Assembly: GCF_900100395.1 (NCBI RefSeq)
Contig: NZ_FNFB01000012.1
Location: 62,001 to 126,000 of the forward strand
Reading direction: 5' to 3'
DNA length: 64,000 bases
From: Nonomuraea maritima
Lineage (GTDB): Bacteria; Actinomycetota; Actinomycetes; Streptosporangiales; Streptosporangiaceae
Both the position numbers and the translations under genes were made by a program. Below the pieces are notes generated by a model. The model was not told the DNA's origin. It worked only from the letters and a program-made list of their open reading frames with translations, and ran no database searches. Of this stretch, positions 26,460 through 35,033 are shown one piece after another (position 1 is the stretch's first letter; every line of letters begins with the position of its first letter).

Positions 26460-27955
26460 TGGACGTCAGCGGGCTGCCCGGCTTCTACGCCATCGCCGCG
26501 GCCGACCCCGGCCGCCGCGCCGTGATCGACGCCGACGGCTCGGAGACCACGTACGGCGAGCTGCTCGCCCGCGTCAACCAGGTCTCCCACGGGCTGCGCG
26601 CCCGGGGGCTGACGACGGGGGACGTGGTGGCGGGAGTGCTGCCCAACGGGCTCGACGCCGTCGTCATGCTCATGGCGACCGGGCAGATCGGCCTGTACTA
26701 CGTGCCGATCAACTGGCACCTGACCGCCTCGGAGATCGCGTACATCCTGTCCGACTGCGACGCCGCCGTCGTGGTCACCGGGCCCGAGTACGCCGTGCCG
26801 GGAGGCGAGGTCGGCACAGCCGGTCTGGCCGAAGGACAGCCGGCCGACGCGCCCGCCGACCGGGCGGCGGGGGCCGTCATGTGGTACACGTCCGGCACCA
26901 CCGGCTTCCCCAAGGGGGTGCAGCGCAAGTTGCCCGGCGCGGAACCCGAGGCGATCGCGCCCCTGTACACCTGGTTCCTCGGCGAGGTCGTCGACCTGCG
27001 GCCGGGCGACGACGTGCACCTGGTCACCTCGCCGATGTACCACTCGGCGCCCTGCGCGCACACCCAGTTCGCGCTGCACCTCGGCCACAGCGTGGTCATC
27101 GCGCCCCGGTTCGACCCGGCCGGCGTCCTCGATCTGATCGACCGCCACCGCGTCTCCAACGCGATGATGGTGCCGACCATGTTCCACCGGATGCTGCAGC
27201 TGCCGGAGGAGACCAGGGCCGCGTACGACATGTCGAGCCTGCGCCAGGTCGTCCACACCGCCGCCGCCTGCCCGGTCGCGGTCAAGCAGAAGATCATGGA
27301 CTGGTGGGGCCCGGTCCTGTACGAGTACTACGGCTCGACCGAGTCCACGATCGCGTTCTCCGTCAAGCCGCACGAGTGGCTCGCCAGACCGGGCACCGTG
27401 GGCCGGCCCGCGCCGGGGTTCGAGGCGAAGATCTGCGACGAGGCGGGCAAGGACCTGCCGCCCGGCGAGCCGGGCCTGATCTACGTCAAGTCGAGCCTCG
27501 GCTCGTTCGAGTACCGCAAGGACCCGGGCAGGACGGCCGCCAGCATGCTGGGGGAGTGGTACGCGCCCGGCGACATCGGCTACCTCGACGAGGACGGCTA
27601 CCTGTTCCTGTGCGACCGGCGTACCGACCTGATCATCTCGGGCGGGGTGAACATCTACCCCGCGGAGATCGAGGCCGCGCTGCTCGACCACCCCGCGGTG
27701 GCCGACGTGGCGGTCATCGGGGTGCCCGACGAGGAGTGGGGCCACAACGTGGTCGCGCTCGTGCAGCCCGCCGCGGGCGTCGAGCCGGGCCCCGGCCTGA
27801 CGGCCGAGCTGCTGGAGCACTGCGAGCCGCGCATCGCCCGGTTCAAGCACCCGAAGGTGATCGTGTACCGCGCCGAGCTGCCGCGCACCCCGACGGGCAA
27901 GCTGTCGCGCAGCCGGGTGCGCGAGGACTACCTGGCAGAGACGCAGAAGGAATGA
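26459..27955 (+). CDS. Acyl-CoA synthetase (AMP-forming, FadD-like)
   Basis: 498 aa. ANL-superfamily motifs in order: AVMWYTSGTTGFPKGV (ATP loop), YEYYGSTES (A5), WYAPGDIGYLDEDGYLFLCDRRTDLI (A7/A8 hinge), GGVNIYPAEIE, and LPRTPTGKLSRSRV with the catalytic Lys (A10). It activates a carboxylate to its CoA thioester via the acyl-AMP, which would feed the two dehydrogenases encoded upstream. The three genes overlap at both junctions and form one operon. The substrate is unknown; fatty acid or sterol side chain are the leading guesses. Confidence 0.93.
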   Translation: MDVSGLPGFYAIAAADPGRRAVIDADGSETTYGELLARVNQVSHGLRARGLTTGDVVAGVLPNGLDAVVMLMATGQIGLYYVPINWHLTASEIAYILSDCDAAVVVTGPEYAVPGGEVGTAGLAEGQPADAPADRAAGAVMWYTSGTTGFPKGVQRKLPGAEPEAIAPLYTWFLGEVVDLRPGDDVHLVTSPMYHSAPCAHTQFALHLGHSVVIAPRFDPAGVLDLIDRHRVSNAMMVPTMFHRMLQLPEETRAAYDMSSLRQVVHTAAACPVAVKQKIMDWWGPVLYEYYGSTESTIAFSVKPHEWLARPGTVGRPAPGFEAKICDEAGKDLPPGEPGLIYVKSSLGSFEYRKDPGRTAASMLGEWYAPGDIGYLDEDGYLFLCDRRTDLIISGGVNIYPAEIEAALLDHPAVADVAVIGVPDEEWGHNVVALVQPAAGVEPGPGLTAELLEHCEPRIARFKHPKVIVYRAELPRTPTGKLSRSRVREDYLAETQKE

Positions 27956-27958
27956 CCT

Positions 27959-28915
27959 TCACCGGGGCCCCGCCGCCCGCCGGTAGCGGTCGGCCAGCAG
28001 CAGCACCTGCTCGGCCAGCTCCGGCGGGTCGAGCACCTCGAAGTCCACGCCGAGGAACCCGATCCACACCGCCATCCTGAACAGGTCGTCGCCGCCCAGG
28101 TGGGCCAGGCAGGTGGCGTCGTCCACCGGCTCGAACTCCAGGAGGTGCTTCAGCGCCCGCATCTCCTCGACGGGGGCGTGCAGCAGCACCGTCGCGCGAT
28201 GCCGCCACATCGCCGTGTTCACCCCCTTCTCGACGTACGCGGCCACGTCGCCGTCCTCGGGCAGCTCGCGCGGCGTGAACCGGGGCCCGGCCGGAGGGCG
28301 CGGCCGCACCCGGTCGACCCGGAAGGTGCGCCAGTCGGCCCGCGCGACGTCGTAGCAGACCAGGTACCAGCGTCCACGCCGGTGCGCCAGCCGGTACGGC
28401 TCCACGTCCCGCACGCTCTGCTCGCCGTCGTGCCCGGTGTAGTCGAAGCGGAGCCGCTCGCGGTCGCGGGCCGCGTTCGCGATCGTGGTCAGCACCTCAG
28501 GACGCACGGACGGCGCCGGGCCCGGCATCTGCACGGTGTAGGCGTTCAGGGCGCTCACCCGCCGGCGCAGCCGCGACGGCAGCACCTGCTCCAGCTTGGC
28601 GAGCGCCCGTACGGAGCTCTCCTCGATGCCCTCGACGCCACCGCCCGTGGCCCGCCCGAGCCCGACCGCGACCGCGACGGCCTCCTCGTCGTCGAGCAGC
28701 AGCGGGGGCAGCGCCGCCCCGGCGCCCAGCCGGTAGCCGCCCGCGACTCCCGGGGTCGCGTTCACGGGGTAGCCGAGCGAGCGCAGCCGCTCGACGTCGT
28801 TGCGGATGGTCCGGGTCGACACGCCGAGCCGGGCCGCCAGCTCAGGGCCCGACCAGTCGCGATGGGCCTGGAACAGCGAGAGGAGCTTGAGCAGACGGGC
28901 GGAGGTGTCCAGCAT
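27959..28915 (-). CDS. WYL-domain HTH transcriptional regulator
   Basis: 318 aa from ATG 28915. N-terminal DeoR/HTH_11 helix-turn-helix: LLSLFQAHRDWSGPELAARLGVSTRTIRNDVERLRSLGYPV. The central WYL domain has RLAHRRGRWYLVCYDVARADWRTFRVDRV, with the WYL as WYL in GRWYLV. A C-terminal WCX domain follows (VLLHAPVEEMRALKHLLEF...). Its 3' end is 3 bp from the convergent acyl-CoA ligase gene. WYL domains sense nucleotide or nucleic-acid ligands in some families; the ligand here is unknown. Confidence 0.9.
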   Translation of the reverse strand: MLDTSARLLKLLSLFQAHRDWSGPELAARLGVSTRTIRNDVERLRSLGYPVNATPGVAGGYRLGAGAALPPLLLDDEEAVAVAVGLGRATGGGVEGIEESSVRALAKLEQVLPSRLRRRVSALNAYTVQMPGPAPSVRPEVLTTIANAARDRERLRFDYTGHDGEQSVRDVEPYRLAHRRGRWYLVCYDVARADWRTFRVDRVRPRPPAGPRFTPRELPEDGDVAAYVEKGVNTAMWRHRATVLLHAPVEEMRALKHLLEFEPVDDATCLAHLGGDDLFRMAVWIGFLGVDFEVLDPPELAEQVLLLADRYRRAAGPR

Positions 28916-28997
28916 GTGCCCAGTGTGCCGGTGATCGCGGCAAGGTTCGTTCCGCGTTGGTGACCGGGCCGCGGCGCGCGGCCCGGTCACGTGGCGC

Positions 28998-30431
28998 TCA
29001 GCCGCCGAACAGCTGCCGTGCCTGCTGGATGACGACCAGGACGGTCAGCGTGCCGAAGAACGCCACCGACCAGATCAGCGCCCCGAGCCGGTAGGAGCGG
29101 ACCTTGAGCGCCTGCGGCAGCGCCCGCCGGTTCAGGACGATCAGCAGGATCGAGTAGACGAACATCATCACGGCCGCGAAGCACGCCGAGAAGACCAGGA
29201 GGATGAGCGGCTGGTCGAAGCCCAGCAGCAGGATCGCGGTGCCGAGCAGCGCCATGCCCCAGACGATCGCGAAGTAGACGCGGTTGACGGAGACCGGCTT
29301 GTCGCGCAGGTAGACGGTCTTGATCGTGTCGGACGCCAGCCGCGAGGTGTAGTCGACGATGCCCATCGCCGAGGCGAACAGGGCGAGGGCTCCGATCAGC
29401 CAGAACAGCACCCCGAACCAGGGGCCCACGACGTCCATCAGCACCTGGCCCTCGACCTCGAGGAACGCGATGCTGTTCTCCAGGCCGGGCCGGCCGAACA
29501 CCGTCGAGTAGGCCAGCATCGACATGAGCGCGATCGTCACGAACGCCACCACCGCGAACGTCCAGGCCTGCTCGATGTTCGCGAAGCGCCACCACCGCTT
29601 CCAGCGGGCCAGGTTCTCGGCGGTGGGCGGGAACTGGTAGCCGGTCGAGGACGCCGCCTCCTCGTGGCCGGTGACGGGGCTGACCAGGCGCGGCACGTAC
29701 AGGCCCATGCCGAAGCCCTTGTCGCGGATCCAGTTGCTCTGGCACAGGTTCTGGCCGCCGCCCGCGCCCGCGTACGCGATGGCGCCCATCAGGACGGCGA
29801 AGTCGAGCGGCGGGATGGGGAAGCTCGCGTCGACGGTCAGCCCCCGGCCCAGCTGGACCCAGCTCTCCGCGTTGATCGCGATGAGGACGGCCACCACGGC
29901 CAGCGTGGCCACCAGCGCGATCTTCACGAAGATCACGCGTTCGAGGATGGTGTAGATGACGGGCGCCAGGGTGAGGCCGAGCGCGATCAGCAGGAGCATG
30001 CCGATCGCGATCCACCGCACGGCTCCCTGGCCCGACCCGGTCAGGTAGGTGACCATGGTCGCGGACGTGGTCACCCAGCCCGGCCAGAGGTTGGAGCAGA
30101 GGGTCATCAGCACGAAGACCAGGCCCCAGTGTTTCCACATTCTGCTGAAGCCGGTCAGCGCGGTCTCGCCGGTGGCGAGGGTGTAGCGCTCGATCTCCAT
30201 GTTGAGGAACCACTGGGTGATGATGCCGATCGCCGCGCCCCAGATGAACACGAGACCGACTTGCGAGGCGATGTACGGCCAGAGGATGAACTCGCCGGAC
30301 GCGAGCCCGACCCCGGCGCCGACCAGGCCGGGGCCGATGATGCGCCAGGTGGACGAGGGCGGTTCTGGAAGGTCGCGGACGTGGACAGGAGGTAGGACGC
30401 GCGCAGGAACGGTGGGGGTGAACTCCGCCAT
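28998..30431 (-). CDS. Nramp-related divalent metal transporter with altered metal site
   Basis: 477 aa from ATG 30431, with AAGGAG upstream. About eleven TMs in the LeuT/Nramp pattern. The first TM reads IIGPGLVGAGVGLASGEFILWPY where classical Nramp has DPGN, and the TM6 counterpart reads AIAYAGAGGGQNLCQSNWIRDKG instead of the A-x-x-MPH type motif. The overall pattern (ERYTLATGETALTGF, FASAMGIVDYTSRLASD) still supports the Nramp superfamily. Loss of the metal-ligating motifs means Mn/Fe transport should not be assumed. Confidence 0.8.
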   Translation of the reverse strand: MAEFTPTVPARVLPPVHVRDLPEPPSSTWRIIGPGLVGAGVGLASGEFILWPYIASQVGLVFIWGAAIGIITQWFLNMEIERYTLATGETALTGFSRMWKHWGLVFVLMTLCSNLWPGWVTTSATMVTYLTGSGQGAVRWIAIGMLLLIALGLTLAPVIYTILERVIFVKIALVATLAVVAVLIAINAESWVQLGRGLTVDASFPIPPLDFAVLMGAIAYAGAGGGQNLCQSNWIRDKGFGMGLYVPRLVSPVTGHEEAASSTGYQFPPTAENLARWKRWWRFANIEQAWTFAVVAFVTIALMSMLAYSTVFGRPGLENSIAFLEVEGQVLMDVVGPWFGVLFWLIGALALFASAMGIVDYTSRLASDTIKTVYLRDKPVSVNRVYFAIVWGMALLGTAILLLGFDQPLILLVFSACFAAVMMFVYSILLIVLNRRALPQALKVRSYRLGALIWSVAFFGTLTVLVVIQQARQLFGG

Positions 30432-30480
30432 GCGGATCTCCTTGCTCTGCTTTCCTCCCGTCACATTACAGAGATCGTGG

Positions 30481-30514
30481 ACCGCGGTGAACAGCCAGTT
30501 GACAACCGCGGTGA
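30481..30514. repeat. Two copies of ACCGCGGTGA upstream of the Nramp-like gene
   Basis: Copies at 30481-30490 and 30505-30514 start 24 bp apart; ACCGCGGT is itself palindromic. They lie 50-83 bp upstream of the Nramp-like start (minus strand) and also upstream of the inhibitor gene on the plus strand. Candidate regulator sites; no regulator is known. Confidence 0.3.
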
Positions 30515-30673
30515 GAGAACCATCGAAACCTTCGTGACCAGGGAAAACGTCAGCTTGTAACCATCCGATCACGATGAGCGCGCCACGCGACGGATGGTGA
30601 CGGGGAAAACGCGAAACGTCGTCATGATGAGTCCGCGGTCCCACCCGGGACAGCAGTCGACCAGGAGGTTCTC

Positions 30674-31174
30674 ATGACGCAGTCCATCGGACGCAGGCTC
30701 ACCGCACTCGGTCTCTGCGCGGCCGCGACTCTCGCGGTGCCCTTCTCGACGGGCACGGCGGAGGCCAAGAAGAAGAGGGCCCCGGCCGCCGTGCTGACCA
30801 TCACCGTCACGCCCGGCAACGGCGGCACGCAGTGGACGCCCCCGCAGCGCTACCGCAGCACGCGCTGGACCCACTCGCGCCACCGCAGCACGCACTGGCC
30901 ACGACACGACCACCGCCACGTCGGCGCGTACACCTACACGCTGACGTGCGGCCCCGACGGGGGCACGCACCCCCGCGCGCACGAGGCCTGCGACGCGCTG
31001 CGCCAGGTGCGCGGCAACGTGCGGGCGCTCAACGTCAACCCGGGCCCCTGCGTCTTCGTGTACAACCCGGTGACGGTCGACATCAGGGGCCAGTGGTACG
31101 GCCGTCCGACCGCGTACCGGCAGCAGTTCTCCAACCGGTGCGTGATGGACAGGAAGCTCGGCCCGGTCGTCTAG
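30674..31174 (+). CDS. SSI-like subtilisin inhibitor with duplicated His/Arg-rich insert
   Basis: 166 aa. ATG 30674 has AGGAGG. The signal peptide ends TAEA at about residue 31. The SSI core is evident: YTYTLTCGPDGGTHPRAHEACDAL, PGPCVFVYNPVTVDIRGQWYGRP and FSNRCVM, with Cys92, 106, 126 and 156 able to form the two SSI disulfides. Aligning CVFVYNP with the SSI reactive loop puts Phe128 at P1, suggesting a chymotrypsin- or subtilisin-like target. Between the first strand and the core lies an unusual insert at residues 52-83, containing two related 10-residue units, RYRSTRWTHS and RHRSTHWPRH. Secreted. Confidence 0.85.
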   Translation: MTQSIGRRLTALGLCAAATLAVPFSTGTAEAKKKRAPAAVLTITVTPGNGGTQWTPPQRYRSTRWTHSRHRSTHWPRHDHRHVGAYTYTLTCGPDGGTHPRAHEACDALRQVRGNVRALNVNPGPCVFVYNPVTVDIRGQWYGRPTAYRQQFSNRCVMDRKLGPVV

Positions 31175-32256
31175 CGGACCGCTTCCACCAGGGCGCGCAG
31201 CAGGGCGGTGCGCCGGGGCATCTCGGCCACGAGCACGTGTTCGTGGTCGGCGTGCGCCCCACCGCCCACCGCGCCCAGCCCGTCCAGCGTCGGGCAGCCG
31301 ACCCCGGCCGTGAAGTTCCCGTCGGAGGCGCCTCCGACCGCGGCCGACGGCAGCGTCCCGAGCCCCAGCTCCGCCGCCAGCCGGTTCGCCAGGGCGTACA
31401 GGGAGGCCGACATGGCGGCCTCCAGCGGCGGCCGGTTCGGGCCGCCGAGCACCTCCAGACGGGTGCCCGGCACGACCGGCCGCAGCGCGCGGATGGCCGC
31501 GTCCACGCGGTCCTGCTCGCGCACCTCCGCCGCCCGTACGTCCACCGCCACCGAGGCGGCGGCCGGCACCGTGTTCTGCGCAGAACCGCCCGACAGCACC
31601 GTCGGCGTCACCGTCGTCGCACCCGAGCCGAGCGCCGCGACGGCGAGGATCTGGTGGGCCAGCTCGACACCCGCGTTCGCGCCCTTCTCCGGTTCGAGAC
31701 CGGCGTGCGCGGCCCGTCCATGGACGTCGAGCCTGTAGATCGAGGTGCCCTTGCGGGCCGTCTTCAGCGCGCCGCCGTCCGCGCTGGCCTCCGCGACGAA
31801 CGCGGCGGCCATCCCGCGCGCGCTGTCCTCGATGAGCGGCGCGGAGGTGAGCGAGCCGACCTCCTCGTCGCCCGTGACCAGCAGCGTGACGCCGTCGAGC
31901 GTGCCGAGCCCGGCCAGCGCGTGGAACATCTGCACCAGCCCCGCCTTCATGTCGAAGACGCCCGGCCCGCGCGCGACGCCGTCGGTGACCGACCAGGGGT
32001 GGGTGGCGAGCGTGCCGATCGGCCAGACGGTGTCGTGGTGGCCGAGCAGCAGCACCTTCGGCGTGCCGAACGTCCAGCGCAGGTGCGTGACGCCGTCGAT
32101 CACCAGGAACTCGGGGGCGGCGCCGAGGTGCCTGGCGCCCATCGCGGCCACGACCTTGGCACTGCGCGCCACGGCCTCCAGATCGCTGGAGAACGACTCG
32201 CAGACGACGAGCTCCTCCAGGTCCTCCAGCATGCGGGCGGTCTGCGCGTCGTTCAC
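31171..32256 (-). CDS. M20-family metallopeptidase (carboxypeptidase G2-like)
   Basis: 361 aa from GTG 32256 (GTGA overlap with the dipeptidase gene). Zinc site: GHHDTVWP (His, bridging Asp following), GVFDMKAG (catalytic Asp), TGDEEVGS (general-base Glu pair), and AHADHEHV near the C-terminus for the last ligand. The dimerisation domain has GRAAHAGLEPEKGANA. Similar enzymes cleave C-terminal Glu or acyl-amino acids. Cytoplasmic. Coupled to an M19 dipeptidase, it probably works in peptide scavenging. Confidence 0.9.
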   Translation of the reverse strand: MNDAQTARMLEDLEELVVCESFSSDLEAVARSAKVVAAMGARHLGAAPEFLVIDGVTHLRWTFGTPKVLLLGHHDTVWPIGTLATHPWSVTDGVARGPGVFDMKAGLVQMFHALAGLGTLDGVTLLVTGDEEVGSLTSAPLIEDSARGMAAAFVAEASADGGALKTARKGTSIYRLDVHGRAAHAGLEPEKGANAGVELAHQILAVAALGSGATTVTPTVLSGGSAQNTVPAAASVAVDVRAAEVREQDRVDAAIRALRPVVPGTRLEVLGGPNRPPLEAAMSASLYALANRLAAELGLGTLPSAAVGGASDGNFTAGVGCPTLDGLGAVGGGAHADHEHVLVAEMPRRTALLRALVEAVR

Positions 32257-33281
32257 GCCAGCGTCTCCCCGAAGAACCGGTGCACGTTGCCGCCGATGAT
32301 CTGCATGACGTCCTTCTCCGGCAGGCCCCGCGCGAGCAGGCCCTCGGTCACCATGGGCAGCCCGGCCGGACCCTCGAGCCCGGGTACGCACGCCCTGACG
32401 TCGACGCCCCGCAGCTGGAGGCCCTCGCAGCACGGCGGCGTCAGGTCGTCCATCACCTCGCGCATGAAGTCGGGGCCGAGCCCGACGTGGTCGATGCCGG
32501 CCACGTCCACGACATGCTCGATGTGGTCGAGCAGCCGGTCGAGCGTCATGTCCTCGGCGCGCTCGGCAAGGAACGGGGCGAAGAAGTTGACGCAGATGAC
32601 GCCCCCGGTCGCGGCCACGGCCCGCAGCTGGTCGTCGGTGAGGTTGCGGTGGTGGTCGCGCAGCGCGCGGGCCGACGAGTGGGTGGCCATGAGGGGCCTC
32701 GTGGCGAGCTCCAGCACGTGGGCCACGCCGGAGGCGCCCAGGTGGGAGACGTCGAAGACGACGCCGAGCCGCTCCATCTCCCGCAGCGCCTCGATGCCGT
32801 GTGAGGTCAGCCCGCTGCCGGTGGCGTCCTCGCCGCTGCCGTCGGCGAGCGGCGTGCGGCCGAAGTGCGCGATCGACGCCACCCGTACGCCGAGGCGGTG
32901 CACGGTGGAGATGAGTTCGACGCTCGCGTCGAGGCCCGGCATGCTCTCCAGCGCCAGCACCAGCGCGATCTTGCCGTCGTCCAGCGCCTGGTCGATCGCC
33001 GCGGCGTCGAGGCACAGGCGGACGTGGTCGGGGTTGCCCTCGGCCAGCACGTGCGCGCATTCGATCATCCGCAGCGTCTGCCGCAGAGCGCCCTCGGGAC
33101 GGTACTGGTCGTCGATGAAGACCGGCAGCACCTGGAGGTTCACCCCGCCGTCGAGCAGCTGTGGCAGCCACTGCTCGCGGAAGAACGTGGCCCACCGCTC
33201 CGGCGGGCGGGCGGAGACGGCCATGAGCAGGTCGTTGTGGGTGTCGGCGACGACTGCGCGTTGGTGCAGGGAGAGCGTCAT
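32253..33281 (-). CDS. M19-family (renal-type) membrane dipeptidase homologue
   Basis: 342 aa from ATG 33281; an in-frame ATG at 33323 is an alternative and no ribosome site decides. The zinc-binding motifs of the family are present: VVADTHNDLL (HND), ALESMPGL (bridging Glu), VFDVSHLGASG (His), and MATHSSARALRDHHRNLTDDQL with the HSN-type segment as HSS. GVDHVGLGPDF-like IDHVGLGPDFM completes the active site. It hydrolyses dipeptides, including dehydropeptides. It precedes the M20 gene with a 4-bp overlap. A 10-bp palindrome, TATCCGGATA (33328-33337), lies upstream. Confidence 0.9.
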   Translation of the reverse strand: MTLSLHQRAVVADTHNDLLMAVSARPPERWATFFREQWLPQLLDGGVNLQVLPVFIDDQYRPEGALRQTLRMIECAHVLAEGNPDHVRLCLDAAAIDQALDDGKIALVLALESMPGLDASVELISTVHRLGVRVASIAHFGRTPLADGSGEDATGSGLTSHGIEALREMERLGVVFDVSHLGASGVAHVLELATRPLMATHSSARALRDHHRNLTDDQLRAVAATGGVICVNFFAPFLAERAEDMTLDRLLDHIEHVVDVAGIDHVGLGPDFMREVMDDLTPPCCEGLQLRGVDVRACVPGLEGPAGLPMVTEGLLARGLPEKDVMQIIGGNVHRFFGETLA

Positions 33282-33480
33282 GCTTGGACGGTACCGCGCG
33301 GCCCTCACCAGCTCCAATGACACTCTTTATCCGGATATGTCGTGTGAATGACACGTGGCGCGAGCTGCGCCGCCGACGAGCCGGCGCGGATCACCGTGAC
33401 GCGCCGTCCGGTCAGATCGTGGTCGTGGTCGTCACGCGCCCCGCGCGGGACGTCGCGCGTGTGGCCGGTAGTCTGCGCAC

Positions 33481-34290
33481 GTGGCTGCTGTGACGCTGAC
33501 AGACGTGATCGAGATGCTCGAGGCGGCCTATCCGCCCGCCCGGGCCGAGTCGTGGGACGCCGTGGGGCTGGTCGCCGGTGATCCGGCCCAGCAGGTCCGC
33601 CGGGTGCTGTTCGCGGTCGACCCGGTCGCCACCGTGGCCGACGAGGCGCTCGCGTGGGGGGCCGACCTGATCGTCACCCACCACCCGCTCTACCTGCGCG
33701 GCACCACCAGCGTGGCCGCCACCACACCGAAGGGCCGCCTGGTCCACACCCTGATCAAGAACGACATCGCCCTCTACACCGCGCACACCAACGCCGATGT
33801 GGCCAACCCGGGCGTATCCGACGCCCTGGCCCGCGCCGTCGGCCTGGTGGGCGACCTGGTGCCGCTCCAGCCGTTCCCCGACGACCCGTGGCGCGGCCTC
33901 GGCCGCATCGGCGAGCTCCCGGAGCAGACGACGCTGGACGCGTTCGCGGCCCGCGCCGCCGAAGGGCTGCCGCACACACCCGGCGGGCTGCGCGTGGCGG
34001 GCGACCCGGCGCGGCCGGTCCGCCGTGTCGCGGTCAGCGGGGGAGCGGGCGACTCCCTGCTCGCCGCGGCCGCGACGGCGGGCGTCGACGTGTTCCTCAC
34101 GGCCGACCTGCGCCACCATCCGGCGAGCGAGTTCGTGGAGTCGGGTGGCCCGGCCCTGATCGACGCGGCCCACTGGGCGACCGAGTGGCCCTGGCTCGAC
34201 AGCGCGGCGTCCATCCTGCGCGAGAGTGGCGTTACCGTTGAAACGCGTGTCTCCGCCACGGTCACCGATGCTTGGACAAGAGGATATTGA
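33481..34290 (+). CDS. Nif3-like dinuclear metal centre protein
   Basis: 269 aa from GTG 33481. Metal-binding motifs: LIVTHHPLYLRG (His-His), ALYTAHTNAD and the C-terminal ALIDAAHWATEWPWL. The N-terminal SWDAVGLVAGDP is the classic Nif3/YbgI start. The family forms toroidal hexamers binding two metals per subunit and is often misnamed GTP cyclohydrolase I type 2; its role is unsettled. It is a conserved neighbour of the zinc-ribbon protein and RNase H gene in actinobacteria and forms an operon with them here. Confidence 0.92.
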   Translation: MAAVTLTDVIEMLEAAYPPARAESWDAVGLVAGDPAQQVRRVLFAVDPVATVADEALAWGADLIVTHHPLYLRGTTSVAATTPKGRLVHTLIKNDIALYTAHTNADVANPGVSDALARAVGLVGDLVPLQPFPDDPWRGLGRIGELPEQTTLDAFAARAAEGLPHTPGGLRVAGDPARPVRRVAVSGGAGDSLLAAAATAGVDVFLTADLRHHPASEFVESGGPALIDAAHWATEWPWLDSAASILRESGVTVETRVSATVTDAWTRGY

Positions 34291-34292
34291 TC

Positions 34293-35033
34293 ATGAAAGC
34301 AGCCCCTGAGGCGCAGAAGCGACTGCTTGACCTGGCGGAGCTCGACTCCGCCCTCGACAGGTTGGCCCACCGCCGCCGCAACCTGCCCGAGCTGGCCGAG
34401 ATCGACGAGAAGTCGAAGCAGTACGCCAGGCTCGCCACCCAGGTGATCGAGGCCGAGACCGAGGCCGGCGACCTCGCCCGCGAGCAGACCAAGGCCGAGC
34501 ACGACGTGGAAGCCGTCCGCACCCGCGCCGACCGCGACCAGAAGCGCCTCGACTCCGGAGCCGTGACCTCCCCGCGCGACCTCGCGAGCCTGCAGTCCGA
34601 GATCGCCTCGCTGCACCGGCGCCAGGGCGACCTGGAAGAGGTCGTCCTCGAGATCATGGAGCGCCGCGAGGCCGCCGACACCAAGGTCACCGACCTGGTG
34701 GCCCAGCGCGACGAGGTCCGCGCCGCGCTCACCGCCGCCGAGGACCGCCGCGACGCTTCCCTCCAGGAGATCGAGAAGGAGGCGGGAGAGGTCCGCGGCC
34801 GGCGCGCCGCCGTCGCCGGCGAGATCGCCGCCGACCTGCTCGGCCTCTACGACAAGCTCAAGGACCAGTACGGCATCGGTGCCGCCATGCTGCACGGCGG
34901 CCGCTGCCAGGGCTGCAAGGTGGCCCTGTCCATCGCCGAGATGAACCGCATCAAGGCCGCGCCCCACGACGAGGTGCTGCGCTGCGACGAATGCCGCCGC
35001 ATCCTCGTACGCACCTCAGAGTCGGGCCTGTGA
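34293..35033 (+). CDS. Coiled-coil protein with C-terminal C4 zinc ribbon
   Basis: 246 aa from ATG 34293, with AGAGGA 8 nt upstream. About 180 residues of heptad-like helix (two antiparallel helices in homologues) are followed by GGRCQGCKVAL...VLRCDECRRILV, a CxxC...CxxC zinc ribbon. The family is known structurally (CT398-like) but lacks a defined function. The gene sits between Nif3-like and RNase H genes with a GTGA overlap to the latter, the order seen in many actinobacteria. Confidence 0.92.
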   Translation: MKAAPEAQKRLLDLAELDSALDRLAHRRRNLPELAEIDEKSKQYARLATQVIEAETEAGDLAREQTKAEHDVEAVRTRADRDQKRLDSGAVTSPRDLASLQSEIASLHRRQGDLEEVVLEIMERREAADTKVTDLVAQRDEVRAALTAAEDRRDASLQEIEKEAGEVRGRRAAVAGEIAADLLGLYDKLKDQYGIGAAMLHGGRCQGCKVALSIAEMNRIKAAPHDEVLRCDECRRILVRTSESGL

